A stretch of DNA of 64,000 bases from Rufibacter immobilis (GCF_003721565.1 NZ_RJJE01000009.1:868001-932000), one strand, 5' to 3'. Counted from the first letter of the stretch, positions 50,054 to 59,389 are shown. The notes: a model not told the origin generated them from the letters alone. Made by a program: numbers and translations.

Positions 50054-50716
50054 ATGAGACATCTACTTTTTGCTTTTATATTCCTGCTGATCCTCAGTTC
50101 CTGCGCCCGGAACCGCCCGGAAAAAGCTCCCAAGGCTTCTGCCCCGGCCACTGCCCAGACAACCGTTTCCAAAGACAGCCTGGCCGTGGCCACGTTTGCC
50201 GGGGGCTGCTTCTGGTGCACCGAGGAGGCCGCCGAGAAACTGAAGGGCGTGCACGAAGTCATTTCGGGGTACACCGGCGGGGCCACCAAGAACCCTACGT
50301 ATGAGCAGGTCAGCAGCGGGCTCACCGGCCACGCCGAAGCCGTCCAGATTTACTATGACCCCAAGGTAGTGTCTTACCAGACGCTGCTGGAAGCTTTCTT
50401 CGCGGCGCATGACCCCACCACGCTTAACCGCCAGGGCCCCGATGTGGGCACCCAGTACCGCTCCGCCATTTACTACCGCACCCCGCAGGAGAAAGCCCAG
50501 ATAGACGCGTACATCCGGCAGCTGAACAGCGCCCGCGCCTTCCAGGCTCCCATTGTGACGGAAGTAGCCCCCCTGAAGGAATTTTACCCCGCCGAGGAAG
50601 AGCACCAGGATTTCTACCGCCACAACCCAGACAACCCCTACATGCGCGCCGTTTCCACGCCCAAAGTGGAAAAGCTCAAGAAGAAGATGCAGGGCAAGCT
50701 GAAGGACGGGGAATAA
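50054..50716 (+). CDS. msrA: Peptide methionine sulfoxide reductase A, lipoprotein
   Basis: Reduces methionine-S-sulfoxide in envelope proteins. 220 residues from ATG 50054, where a lipoprotein signal begins (MRHLLFAFIFLLILSSC); the frame to 49931 adds an unsupported leader. The MsrA catalytic motif GGCFWCTEEAAEKLKGV has the nucleophile C52. Then SGYTGG, NPTYEQVSSGLTGHAEAVQI (shown as NPTYEQVSSGLTGHAEAV), FFAAHDPTTLNRQGPDVGTQYRS (shown as HDPTTLNRQGPDVGTQYRS) and EFYPAEEEHQDFYRHNP. No MsrB domain is fused. Resolving electrons likely come from a periplasmic thioredoxin, not encoded here. Confidence 0.93.
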   Translation: MRHLLFAFIFLLILSSCARNRPEKAPKASAPATAQTTVSKDSLAVATFAGGCFWCTEEAAEKLKGVHEVISGYTGGATKNPTYEQVSSGLTGHAEAVQIYYDPKVVSYQTLLEAFFAAHDPTTLNRQGPDVGTQYRSAIYYRTPQEKAQIDAYIRQLNSARAFQAPIVTEVAPLKEFYPAEEEHQDFYRHNPDNPYMRAVSTPKVEKLKKKMQGKLKDGE

Positions 50717-50747
50717 CATTTTCCACGTTTTCTGGTTTTGAAGCCTT

Positions 50748-50781
50748 AAACCTGTGAGGTTTTGCAACTTTACAGGTTTTT
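50748..50781 (+). terminator. Probable terminator of msrA
   Basis: AAACCTGT ... ACAGGTTTTT, 8-bp stem with an 17-nt loop and a T-run that continues into the adjacent palindromic repeat. Confidence 0.55.
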
Positions 50782-50822
50782 GCGTTTAGGGGCCGTTTTT
50801 CCAAAAGCGGCCCCTAAACGCA
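50781..50822. repeat. Palindromic intergenic repeat, copy 21
   Basis: TGCGTTTAGGGGCCG ... CGGCCCCTAAACGCA; note the compensated GCCG/CGGC inner pair. Confidence 0.92.
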
Positions 50823-50874
50823 CCGGGCAGCCCGCCTACGCTGTTTTTAGAACAACCAACGCCCATCCAGTCCG

Positions 50875-50906
50875 TTTCCAGTAAACGGCAAGAATGGTTA
50901 GCTTTG
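50875..50906 (+). promoter_or_regulatory. Putative mfd promoter
   Basis: TAGCTTTG (50899-50906) fits TAnnTTTG exactly, with a weak TTTCC at 50875 about 20 bp upstream. The TTG start of mfd is 28 bp downstream. Confidence 0.45.
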
Positions 50907-50934
50907 TCACTAGTATCTAAGGAAAGATTATCCC

Positions 50935-53900
50935 TTGAAAGCAACTCAATTTTTAGAGCTGTACCGCCAGGACCCCGTGGTGCAAACCATGGCCCAGCGC
51001 CTGCAGTCTTCTGAACCTCAACATATACAACTGAAAGGCCTGGTGGGCAGCCTGGATGCCGTGGTAGCCTCTGCCCTGCAAACCATGCAAGCCGGTACGC
51101 ACCTGTTCATTTTGCATGACCGCGACGAGGCCGCCTATTTTTACAGCGATCTCTCCAACCTGCTGGAAAACGACCAGGAAGTGCTGCTGTTCCCCAGCTC
51201 CTACAAGCGGGCCTACCAGTTTGACCACACCGAGAACGCCAACATTCTGCTGCGCGCCGAAGTGCTCAACCGCCTCAACGACCGCGCCGGGGCCGGTGCG
51301 TTGATCGTGACCTACCCCGAGGCCCTCACTGAGAAAGTCATCAACAAAAAATCATTGGTGGCGAATACACTGGGTGCCAAAGTGGGCGAAAAGCTGGACG
51401 TGAACTTCCTCACCGAAGTACTTGCCAGCTATGACTTTGAACGCACCGACTTTGTGTATGAAGCCGGTCAGTTTGCTGTGCGCGGGGGCATTATTGACGT
51501 GTTCTCCTATGCCAATGACCTGCCCTACCGCCTGGAACTGTTCGGGGATGAGATTGAGAGCATCAGGACGTTTGACCCTAACACGCAGCTGAGCGTGGAG
51601 CAGAAAAAGCAGATTTCCATCATTCCCAACGTGCAGACCAAGCTGTTGCAGGAGACCCGGGAATCGTTCCTGGACTTCATTCCCGAAGACAGCAAGATCT
51701 GGCTCAAGGATTACCGCCATACCGCAGAGGTGGTGTCAGAGTCTTTTGAGAAGGCCGAGCAGGCGTTTCAGGAGATGCTGGAAGCCAGCGCCGGCATGCA
51801 GATTGTCTCCAAACCACAGGATCTGTTTGAAAGCGGCAAAGACTTTAAAAAAGCGCTGGACCGGTTTACCCTGCTGGAATTTGGCAAGCGGTTCAACTTC
51901 AAGAACGCCCAAATAATACAGTTTCAGGCGCACCCGCAGCCCTCGTTCAACAAAGATTTCCAGCGGCTGGTGAGCAACCTGCATGAGAACCAGAGCAACG
52001 GCTACGTGAACGTCATCGCCGCCGAGTCTCCCCGCCAGGCCGACCGCCTCAGAACTATCTTTGATGAACTGGACCATGACGTACGATTTCAGCACATGAT
52101 GCTGGCGCTGCGCGAAGGCTTCGTGGATGATCTGGTCAAGTTAGTGTGCTACACAGACCACCAGCTGTTTGAGCGCTACTACAAGCACAAAACCAAAGAA
52201 GGCTATTCCAAATCAAAGGCGCTCACCCTCAAAGAACTGCGCACCCTCAAGCCCGGCGACTACGTCACGCACATGGACTACGGCATCGGGCGGTTTGCGG
52301 GGCTGGAGAAAGTGGAAGTGGGCGGCCGGTTGCAGGAAGCGATCAGGCTGGTGTACCGTGACGATGATTTGCTGTACGTGAGCATCCACTCGCTACACAA
52401 GATCTCCAAATACACCGGCAAAGAAGGCACGCCGCCCAGCATGAGCAAACTGGGCTCGCCGGAGTGGGAGAATAAGAAGAAGAAAGTCAAGAGCAAGGTC
52501 AAAGACATTGCCGCCGAGCTTATCAAACTATACGCCAAGCGCAAGCAGGCCCCGGGCTACGCGTTCTCCCGCGACGGTTTTCTGCAGGCCGAGCTGGAGT
52601 CTTCGTTCATCTATGAAGACACCCCAGACCAGGGTAAAGCCACCGAAGACGTGAAAAACGACATGGAGCAGCCGCACCCCATGGATCGGCTGGTCTGCGG
52701 AGACGTGGGCTTCGGGAAAACAGAGGTGGCCATCCGTGCCGCGTTCAAAGCCGCCTGTGACGGCAAACAGGTGGCCGTGCTGGTACCTACCACCATCCTG
52801 GCCATGCAGCACTACAAAACGTTCCGGGACCGGTTGGAGGCATTCCCCGTGAACGTGGAGTACATCAACCGCTTCAAGACCACCAAGCAGATAAAGGAAA
52901 CCCTGGCCCGCCTGGCTGAGGGTAAAACCGATATTCTCATTGGCACGCACCGCATTGTGAGCAAAGACGTCAAGTTCAAGAACCTTGGGCTGCTCATTAT
53001 TGACGAAGAGCAGAAGTTTGGCGTAAAAACCAAAGACCGGCTCAAGGAGATGAAGGTGAACGTAGACACGCTCACGCTCACGGCCACCCCTATTCCGCGC
53101 ACGCTGCACTTCTCGCTCATGGGCGCCCGTGACCTTTCTGTGATTGCCACGCCGCCACCCAACCGCCAGCCGGTGCAAACGGAGCTGCACGTGTTTGAAG
53201 ACACGCTCATCAGAGACGCTGTGGCCTATGAACTGAAGCGCAAGGGACAGGTTTTCTTTGTGCACAACCGCATTGCAGACATAGAGGAAATGGCCAATCT
53301 CATTTTGCGCCAGGTGCCCGATGCCAAAGTGACCTACGCCCATGGCCAGATGGACCCCGAGGAACTGGAGAAACGCATGATGCGCTTTGTGGAGGGCGAG
53401 TATGACGTGCTGGTTTCTACCAACATCATTGAAAGCGGGCTGGATATTCCCAATGCCAACACCATCATCATTAACCGCGCCCACATGTTTGGCTTGAGTG
53501 ATCTGCACCAGATGCGCGGGCGCGTGGGCCGGTCTAACAAGAAGGCGTACTGCTACCTGTTAACGCCGCCGGTTTCCGGACTTCCGTCCGATGCCCGCAA
53601 GCGACTGAGTACGTTGGAGGAGTTTTCTGATTTGGGCGAAGGCTTCAAGATTGCCATGCGTGACCTGGACATCCGCGGGGCGGGCAACATGCTGGGCGGT
53701 GAGCAGAGTGGCTTCATCACTGACCTGGGCTTTGAGGCTTACCACCAGATTCTGGACGAGGCCGTGCAGGAACTAAAGGAAACCGAGTTCAAAGACCTGT
53801 TCTTCAAAGAACTGGAAGCTGAGAAACTGCTGGAACCCGTGCGCGACTGCTCCGTGGAAACAGATCTGGAGATTCTCATTCCAGATTCCTATATTAGCAA

Positions 53901-54291
53901 TATCTCTGAGCGCCTGCAAATGTACAGCAAGCTGGACAGCGTCAAAGACCTGGAGACCCTGGACAAACTGGTGGCGGGCATGGTAGACCGTTTCGGACCT
54001 ATGCCGCCGGAAGTAAGGCAGTTGGTGGCCATTGTAAAAATGCGTTGGGAGGCTTGCCGCCTGGGCTTTGAGAAACTGACCATCAAGAAAGAGACGCTCA
54101 AGGGGTACATTCCCAGCCAGAAAAACGACAGCTACTTCCAGTCCGAAACCTTCAGCCGCATTTTGCAGTACGTGCAGCAACACTCACGACGTTCCAGACT
54201 GAAAGAAGCCAAAGACAAACTGATTGTCATTGTGGAGAATGTTTCTACATTAGAATCGGCGCAGGCTATCTTTGAGGAGCTACAGTCTTAG
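50935..54291 (+). CDS. mfd: Transcription-repair coupling factor Mfd
   Basis: 1118-residue DNA translocase that displaces RNA polymerase stalled at lesions and recruits UvrA. Domain order: a UvrB-homology region (about 20-330), an RNA polymerase-interacting CarD-like domain (about 430-530, LKPGDYVTHMDYGIGRFAGL, shown as LKPGDYVTHMDYGIGRF), then RecG-like helicase domains with Walker A GDVGFGKTE (K595), IIDEEQKFGV (D690-Q693), LTATPIPRTLHFSLMGARDLS (shown as TATPIPRTLHFSLMG), and VSTNIIESGLDIPNANTIII (shown as STNIIESGLDIPNAN), QMRGRVGRS, and a C-terminal TRCF domain. Starts with TTG; no better ATG is nearby. Length is normal. Confidence 0.97.
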   Translation: MKATQFLELYRQDPVVQTMAQRLQSSEPQHIQLKGLVGSLDAVVASALQTMQAGTHLFILHDRDEAAYFYSDLSNLLENDQEVLLFPSSYKRAYQFDHTENANILLRAEVLNRLNDRAGAGALIVTYPEALTEKVINKKSLVANTLGAKVGEKLDVNFLTEVLASYDFERTDFVYEAGQFAVRGGIIDVFSYANDLPYRLELFGDEIESIRTFDPNTQLSVEQKKQISIIPNVQTKLLQETRESFLDFIPEDSKIWLKDYRHTAEVVSESFEKAEQAFQEMLEASAGMQIVSKPQDLFESGKDFKKALDRFTLLEFGKRFNFKNAQIIQFQAHPQPSFNKDFQRLVSNLHENQSNGYVNVIAAESPRQADRLRTIFDELDHDVRFQHMMLALREGFVDDLVKLVCYTDHQLFERYYKHKTKEGYSKSKALTLKELRTLKPGDYVTHMDYGIGRFAGLEKVEVGGRLQEAIRLVYRDDDLLYVSIHSLHKISKYTGKEGTPPSMSKLGSPEWENKKKKVKSKVKDIAAELIKLYAKRKQAPGYAFSRDGFLQAELESSFIYEDTPDQGKATEDVKNDMEQPHPMDRLVCGDVGFGKTEVAIRAAFKAACDGKQVAVLVPTTILAMQHYKTFRDRLEAFPVNVEYINRFKTTKQIKETLARLAEGKTDILIGTHRIVSKDVKFKNLGLLIIDEEQKFGVKTKDRLKEMKVNVDTLTLTATPIPRTLHFSLMGARDLSVIATPPPNRQPVQTELHVFEDTLIRDAVAYELKRKGQVFFVHNRIADIEEMANLILRQVPDAKVTYAHGQMDPEELEKRMMRFVEGEYDVLVSTNIIESGLDIPNANTIIINRAHMFGLSDLHQMRGRVGRSNKKAYCYLLTPPVSGLPSDARKRLSTLEEFSDLGEGFKIAMRDLDIRGAGNMLGGEQSGFITDLGFEAYHQILDEAVQELKETEFKDLFFKELEAEKLLEPVRDCSVETDLEILIPDSYISNISERLQMYSKLDSVKDLETLDKLVAGMVDRFGPMPPEVRQLVAIVKMRWEACRLGFEKLTIKKETLKGYIPSQKNDSYFQSETFSRILQYVQQHSRRSRLKEAKDKLIVIVENVSTLESAQAIFEELQS

Positions 54292-54292
54292 C

Positions 54293-54344
54293 GCTATTGC
54301 GTTTAGGGGCTCTTTTTGGAAAAACAGCCCCTAAACGCAATAGC
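54293..54344. repeat. Palindromic intergenic repeat, copy 22
   Basis: Full copy, 7-bp locus-specific extension GCTATTG/CAATAGC, beginning 2 bp after the mfd stop. Confidence 0.94.
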
Positions 54345-54425
54345 CGCTCATGATCATCTGTTCTAATAATGCAGGAACCGGTACCATAGGTCGCCTTTGC
54401 CAGACATAAAAGAATTCTTTTGCGC

Positions 54426-57400
54426 ATGAACGCTTCCCCAGCTCTCGCCTCGGTATTGAACCTGCAAACTGTTGTTCAGGAACTGCCTGGCCTTCACCTT
54501 TTCCTTTCCCCTGACCTGATCATTCTAGAGGCTACAGACGCGTACCTGGCGGCTACCTTCAAAGACCGGTCCATCATTGGGAAGTATATATTTGATATTT
54601 TCCCAGACAACCCAGACGTGCCGGAGGCAAATGGGGTGCTCAACTTGCGCCAGTCGCTGGAGTATGCCCGGGATCAGAAAGTGCCGCATGAGATGGCTTT
54701 GCAGCGCTATGACGTTACCCGCCCTCAGGAGCTGGGCGGTGGCTTTGAGGAGAAGTACTGGCAGCCCTACAACAAACCCGTTTTAAACCAGCAGGGGGAA
54801 GTAACCTGCCTTATCCACACTGTGGTAGACGTAACCCAGGAGCAGAGAAACATGAAGGAGACCGAGAGGCAAAGCAAGCAGGCCCAGGAAAACCTGGAGC
54901 GCTTTCAGCTTCTGGCCCGGGCCACCAATGATGTTATCTGGGACTGGAACCTACAGAATGACACCATCTGGTGGAACGACGGCTTCAAAACCATCTTCGG
55001 CTACAGGGAGGAAGAAATTGAGCATGACATCAACTCATGGTACGGCCGCATTCACCCAGATGATGCTACCCGGGTGGTTGAGGGCATCCATCATGTCATT
55101 GACAACGGCGGCACCAACTGGCACGATGAATACCGGTTCCGGAAAGCAGACGGCTCCTTCGCCGATATCTTTGACCGTGGCATCATCTCCCGCACTGAGG
55201 AGGGACACCCCGTCCGGATGATTGGGGCCATGCTGGACCTCACAGAAAAGAACCGGTACGCCGCCCAGTTGAAAGCCAGTGAGCAGCACGTACGCGCCCT
55301 GCTGGAAGGCATTCCGGAAATTTCATGGGTCGCCCGCGCCAATGGCTATATCTATTACTACAACAAAGCCTGGTACGACTACACCGGCAACACCAGCCCA
55401 GATGAGGGCTGGGACAAAGTGGTGCACCCAGATGATCTCCAGTCTACCATTGCCGTCTGGACCAATGCCCTGCAAACGGGTAAAGAATACGTGAACGAAG
55501 CCAGACTCAGGCGGGCGGCAGACGGGGCGTACCACTGGTTTACCATGCGCGCCACGCCTTTGCATGATGACCAGGGCGAAATCCTGGCCTGGATTGGCGT
55601 AGACACTGATATTCAGGAGCAAAAAGACATCCAGCAGAAACTGAAGGAGCGCGATGAGTACGTACAACGCATGTTGGCGCAGGCGCCTGTGCAGTTTGCC
55701 GTTTTAAAAGGCGCTAACTGGCTCGTAGATTTTGCTACCCCTCAGTTCAGGCAACTGGTGGGTGGCCGCAACATTCTGGGTAAACCGTTCAGAGAAGCGC
55801 TGCCCGAACTGGAACCCCAAGGGTTCTTTGAGCTGGTACAGAAGGTCTATACCACCGGCCAGGCCCACGTAGGCATACTAACCCCAGCGCACCTAGACCG
55901 CAAAGGAAACGGAGAACTGGAATTAGGCTACTTCAACTTTGTGTACCAACCCTTGTTTGATGAGCAGCACGCAGTGGAAGGGGTCATGATTCTGATAGTG
56001 GAGGTGACCGAACAGGTGCGCGTGCAGGAAGAGGCGGCCAAACTGGCGCAGGAGCTGAAAACCTCCCATGAACGCACACTCAAAATTCTGGATGCCCTGC
56101 CCCACATGACTTTTACAGCGCAGCCAGACGGTTACGTAGACTACTACAGCCAGCAGTGGTACAACTACCTGCAAACCACGCAGGAGGAACTCAACGGCTG
56201 GGGCTGGGAATACTTCATCCATCCAGAAGATATACAGGTAACCCATGCCAGATGGGCCCATTCCCTGGCTACCGGAGAGCCATACATGATAGAGAACCGC
56301 TGGCGCACCAAACACAGCAACGAGTACCGCTGGTTCCTGGTACGTGGCGTGGCGGTACGTGATGAAAACGGCCACATCACCATGTGGGTAGGTTCGCATA
56401 CAGATATCCAGGATCAGAAGCAGATGCTGTTGGCCCTGCAGGAAAGCACCCAAAATTTCCAGTTCCTGGCAGACAGCATGCCCCAACTAGTCTGGACCAC
56501 AGATCCGCACGGCTACCATGACTACTTCAACAAACAATGGGTGGAATACACCGGCTATGACGTAGAAGCCAGCAAAGGAACTCAGATGTGGAACAACCTG
56601 CTGCACCCAGACGACCAGGAACGTTCTTTTTCCCGCTGGCGCCATTCCCTGCGCACCGGAGAACCTTATGAAGTAGAATACCGATTCAAGCGGGCAGCCG
56701 ATGGCCAGTGGCGCTGGTTCCTGGGCCGCGCCCTGCCCCAACGCGATTCAGAGGGCAACATTGTGAAGTGGTTTGGCACCTGCACAGAGATTGAAGACCA
56801 GAAACGGAACGAGGAACTCATGGAACAGACCAACCGGGAGCTCCGCAGCATTAACGAAGACCTGGACAGCTTTGTATACACCGCTTCCCATGACCTCAAG
56901 CTGCCCATCATCAACATGGCCAGCATCTTTCAGGAACTCATGAAAACGGCCACCTTCCAGGACCCGGACGCCAATCTCCTGATCAACATGTTCAACCGGT
57001 CTTTGCGCCAGATACAAGGCACTATCAATGACCTGGCCGAGATTGTGAAAGTGCAGAAAAGCATAGATGCCCACCAGGAAGAGGTACAGCTAGACACGCT
57101 GGTGAATGAGGTGCAATACAGCATCCAGGACCTGCTGCAAAACGCCAAAGCCACCATTACCTGTGACTTTTCCCAGGCACCCAGCCTCACGTTCTCCCGC
57201 GTGAACCTCAAGAGCATTTTCTACAACCTCATCAGCAACGCGGTAAAGTACAGCAGCCCAGATAGGGCTCCTCACGTGCACTTGCAGACTGCGCGGCAGA
57301 ATGAGTACCTGGTGCTTAAGGTGCAGGACAATGGTTTGGGCATAGACCTGGAGAAGCACGGGGCTAAAATGTTCCAGATGTTCAAGCGCTTCCATAACCA

Positions 57401-57533
57401 CGTAGACGGCTCTGGGCTGGGGCTTTACATTCTCAACCGCATTGTGCAGAAGAACGGCGGCTACATTGAAGTAGACAGTACCTTACACCAAGGCACTACT
57501 TTCACTATTTATTTTAAAAATACTGCTCAATAG
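54426..57533 (+). CDS. Multi-PAS hybrid-type sensor histidine kinase (six PAS domains)
   Basis: 1035 residues from ATG 54426 (TTG at 54420 is the alternative). Six PAS-like segments in tandem (about 18-140, 160-270, 285-400, 415-535, 550-660, 670-795); most of 2-6 show the PAS_3/PAC words WNDGFKTIFGY, WYDYTGNT, HPDD, EYRFRKADG and WFLVRG. Then a HisKA-type helix with H822 in YTASHDLKLPI and an HATPase_c domain with NLISNAVKYSS (N box), DNGLGIDL (G1) and GSGLGLYI (G2). No membrane segment, so cytosolic. No receiver domain is fused; the separate receiver 25 bp downstream is the natural partner. Confidence 0.92.
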   Translation: MNASPALASVLNLQTVVQELPGLHLFLSPDLIILEATDAYLAATFKDRSIIGKYIFDIFPDNPDVPEANGVLNLRQSLEYARDQKVPHEMALQRYDVTRPQELGGGFEEKYWQPYNKPVLNQQGEVTCLIHTVVDVTQEQRNMKETERQSKQAQENLERFQLLARATNDVIWDWNLQNDTIWWNDGFKTIFGYREEEIEHDINSWYGRIHPDDATRVVEGIHHVIDNGGTNWHDEYRFRKADGSFADIFDRGIISRTEEGHPVRMIGAMLDLTEKNRYAAQLKASEQHVRALLEGIPEISWVARANGYIYYYNKAWYDYTGNTSPDEGWDKVVHPDDLQSTIAVWTNALQTGKEYVNEARLRRAADGAYHWFTMRATPLHDDQGEILAWIGVDTDIQEQKDIQQKLKERDEYVQRMLAQAPVQFAVLKGANWLVDFATPQFRQLVGGRNILGKPFREALPELEPQGFFELVQKVYTTGQAHVGILTPAHLDRKGNGELELGYFNFVYQPLFDEQHAVEGVMILIVEVTEQVRVQEEAAKLAQELKTSHERTLKILDALPHMTFTAQPDGYVDYYSQQWYNYLQTTQEELNGWGWEYFIHPEDIQVTHARWAHSLATGEPYMIENRWRTKHSNEYRWFLVRGVAVRDENGHITMWVGSHTDIQDQKQMLLALQESTQNFQFLADSMPQLVWTTDPHGYHDYFNKQWVEYTGYDVEASKGTQMWNNLLHPDDQERSFSRWRHSLRTGEPYEVEYRFKRAADGQWRWFLGRALPQRDSEGNIVKWFGTCTEIEDQKRNEELMEQTNRELRSINEDLDSFVYTASHDLKLPIINMASIFQELMKTATFQDPDANLLINMFNRSLRQIQGTINDLAEIVKVQKSIDAHQEEVQLDTLVNEVQYSIQDLLQNAKATITCDFSQAPSLTFSRVNLKSIFYNLISNAVKYSSPDRAPHVHLQTARQNEYLVLKVQDNGLGIDLEKHGAKMFQMFKRFHNHVDGSGLGLYILNRIVQKNGGYIEVDSTLHQGTTFTIYFKNTAQ

Positions 57534-57557
57534 CCTGTGAGGCTTTATATTTGTTCT

Positions 57558-57962
57558 ATGAAAAGGCTGAATCTGATTTTGTTGGTTGATGACGATGAAA
57601 CTACCAATTACCTGAACAAGCGGCTGCTTACCCGCATGGACATCGCAGACCGCATTGAGGTAGTCACCAATGGAGAAGAAGCCCTCGCATTTCTGAATAA
57701 AGCCATCACCGATGGGAATCCTCTTCCAGACCTCATGTTCCTGGACATTAAAATGCCCGTAATGGATGGGTTTGAGTTCCTGGACCAATACCACCAATTA
57801 CCGCCCACTGCCCAGAAGTGCATTCTGGTCATGATGCTTACGTCTTCGGCTAGTTTCTATGACCTGGAGAAACTGAAGCAATACAGCGCCGTGGAACAGC
57901 ACATCTCCAAACCTCTGGAAGAAGCCCATGTGCGGGAGATACTGGCAGAACACTTTAAGTAG
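57558..57962 (+). CDS. Single-domain response regulator
   Basis: 134-residue CheY-like receiver from ATG 57558, without an output domain. Acidic pocket DDDE (about 11-14), phosphoacceptor D63 in LPDLMFLDIKMPVMDG, a conserved Thr/Ser in VMMLTSSAS and K118 in QHISKPLEEAH. It begins 25 bp after the kinase stop and is probably cotranscribed and phosphorylated by it. Receivers of this type, with extended spacing before the DIKMPVMDGFEF motif, are common next to multi-PAS kinases in Bacteroidota, where they act through protein contacts. Target unknown. Confidence 0.92.
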   Translation: MKRLNLILLVDDDETTNYLNKRLLTRMDIADRIEVVTNGEEALAFLNKAITDGNPLPDLMFLDIKMPVMDGFEFLDQYHQLPPTAQKCILVMMLTSSASFYDLEKLKQYSAVEQHISKPLEEAHVREILAEHFK

Positions 57963-57980
57963 AACCTTCTCCTCTTCACA

Positions 57981-58021
57981 TAAAAAGGCCGGCTTTGCTA
58001 GAAACAAAGCCGGCCTTTTTA
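57981..58021. terminator. Bidirectional terminator after the kinase-regulator operon
   Basis: Perfect stem AAAAAGGCCGGCTTTG / CAAAGCCGGCCTTTTT with a 7-nt loop and T-runs on both strands. It lies between the regulator and the small minus-strand gene. Confidence 0.93.
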
Positions 58022-58067
58022 TGTGGGGGCGGTACCAAGCCTCAAAGTGCTGCGCACCTAATCTTCA

Positions 58068-58229
58068 TCAGGCAACGTCTCCCGCTGCGCCACTAGTTGC
58101 GTGTACATGATTCACAGAAGCGGGTACTTTAAACTCCTGGGCAGAGCCTTTAGGCTGCCCATACGCAAACCCGGAAATCACCAGGAAAAACAACAGGAAA
58201 ACACCCAACAGAGGTAAGTATCGTTTCAT
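58068..58229 (-). CDS. Small exported peptide (53 residues)
   Basis: From ATG 58229: MKRYLPLLGVFLLFFLVISG, then FAYGQPKGSAQEFKVPASVN and HVHATSGAAGDVA. The first 20-odd residues form a strong signal peptide or membrane helix; the remainder is short and polar. A start upstream (58295) reads through untypical sequence. The bidirectional terminator just beyond its stop supports a real minus-strand transcript. No family recognised. It could also be a chance frame. Confidence 0.42.
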   Translation of the reverse strand: MKRYLPLLGVFLLFFLVISGFAYGQPKGSAQEFKVPASVNHVHATSGAAGDVA

Positions 58230-58297
58230 AGGGAAAGAGTCAAGAATGTCTGTTCCCACCACTTTACTGTTTTCTTCCTGAAAGGTTATACCCACCT

Positions 58298-58336
58298 GCG
58301 TTTTGGACGCATTTCCGGAAAAAGAGCCCCTAAACC
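58298..58336. repeat. Variant (class II) repeat copy
   Basis: GGACGCATTTCCGGAAAAAG followed by AGCCCCTAAAC. Nearly the same as the 48316 copy, again without a normal left arm. Confidence 0.75.
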
Positions 58337-58444
58337 CCCGCGCGTAAAACGCTCAACTTAACCCTCTGCACAGGCTGCCGTACAAGTTAAGAGAACCCCT
58401 TGCCTAGTCAAGAGGCACATCATCAGCTTTAACACGAAAAGACC

Positions 58445-59389
58445 ATGCAGGATAACCAAAGAAACAACTACTTCTCTCCGGGGGCAGATGGCCACGCAGA
58501 GAACCACCAGAAGGGACGTGAACTGTACAACCGTGACCAGCAGCATAACCAACGGGCCCAAGGCAATGACTGGAACAACGGCAACAACTTCCACACCGGG
58601 TACAGTAACCAACAACGCAGCCACTTCCCAGAAGACACGCACCAGCGCAACTCCAACGCAGACCGTGGCGCCAGCCTAAGCAAACACTACGGCGAACGCG
58701 AATACAGCAGCTACCGCAATCCCAACAGCCTCAACTATGGCGATGGCCGCGGCAACAGCACCCATAACCAGCAGCAGCACAATCGCCCTTCCGGGAACCA
58801 GCAGTACAGCGCGTTCGGAGACGGGCGCGGCAATTACTCCGCCCGCCAGGATTCTTACGGCCACGGCCATGACCGCGTGCACCCAGACCACAATTTCTCG
58901 GCCCAGCGTCGTTTAGATGATTCAAACGAAAACTACTACCGGGGCGCGTATATGGACTCGCGCGGGGTTCAGCAAGAACTGCCCCGGCCAGACTCCAACC
59001 CTTACAATGACTGGCCTGGCGGGCGCAGCCGCTACAAAGACGATGACTACCGCTACGGCAGCGGTAACCACACCTGGTATGACGAGCACCGCTATACCGC
59101 CAACGACGGCCGCAGTGCCGACCGCGACAGAGGCGGCATCCTAGGTGACATGGGCGAAGGCCTGCGCGAAGCCTGGCATGACATGAGACAAGGCGTACAG
59201 GGTATGTTTAACCGCAACCAGCAGGGGAACAACCCGGATAACCGCCAGGACAACCAGCGCAACAACTATTCTGAGTACCGTTCATCTAATGATAGAGGCT
59301 ATGAAAGAGGCCCGCGCTGGTCAGACGAGACAGACTCCGGAGATGACGCAGACCGTTTCAACCACAACAATAACAGACGCTACTACTAA
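58445..59389 (+). CDS. Low-complexity, disordered Asn/Gln/Arg/Asp/Tyr-rich protein
   Basis: 314 residues, with no signal peptide and almost no hydrophobic core. Strong bias to Asn, Asp, Arg, Gln, Gly, Ser, Tyr and His (e.g. MQDNQRNNYFSPGADGHAEN, NHTWYDEHRYTANDGRSADR). One short region (about 235-265, GGILGDMGEGLREAWHDMRQ then GVQGMFNRNQ) could form an amphipathic helix. The expected state is intrinsically disordered, like hydrophilin or stress-protection proteins. No family is assigned. The stop overlaps the start of a 36-codon gene (TAATG), which suggests coupled translation. Confidence 0.75.
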   Translation: MQDNQRNNYFSPGADGHAENHQKGRELYNRDQQHNQRAQGNDWNNGNNFHTGYSNQQRSHFPEDTHQRNSNADRGASLSKHYGEREYSSYRNPNSLNYGDGRGNSTHNQQQHNRPSGNQQYSAFGDGRGNYSARQDSYGHGHDRVHPDHNFSAQRRLDDSNENYYRGAYMDSRGVQQELPRPDSNPYNDWPGGRSRYKDDDYRYGSGNHTWYDEHRYTANDGRSADRDRGGILGDMGEGLREAWHDMRQGVQGMFNRNQQGNNPDNRQDNQRNNYSEYRSSNDRGYERGPRWSDETDSGDDADRFNHNNNRRYY

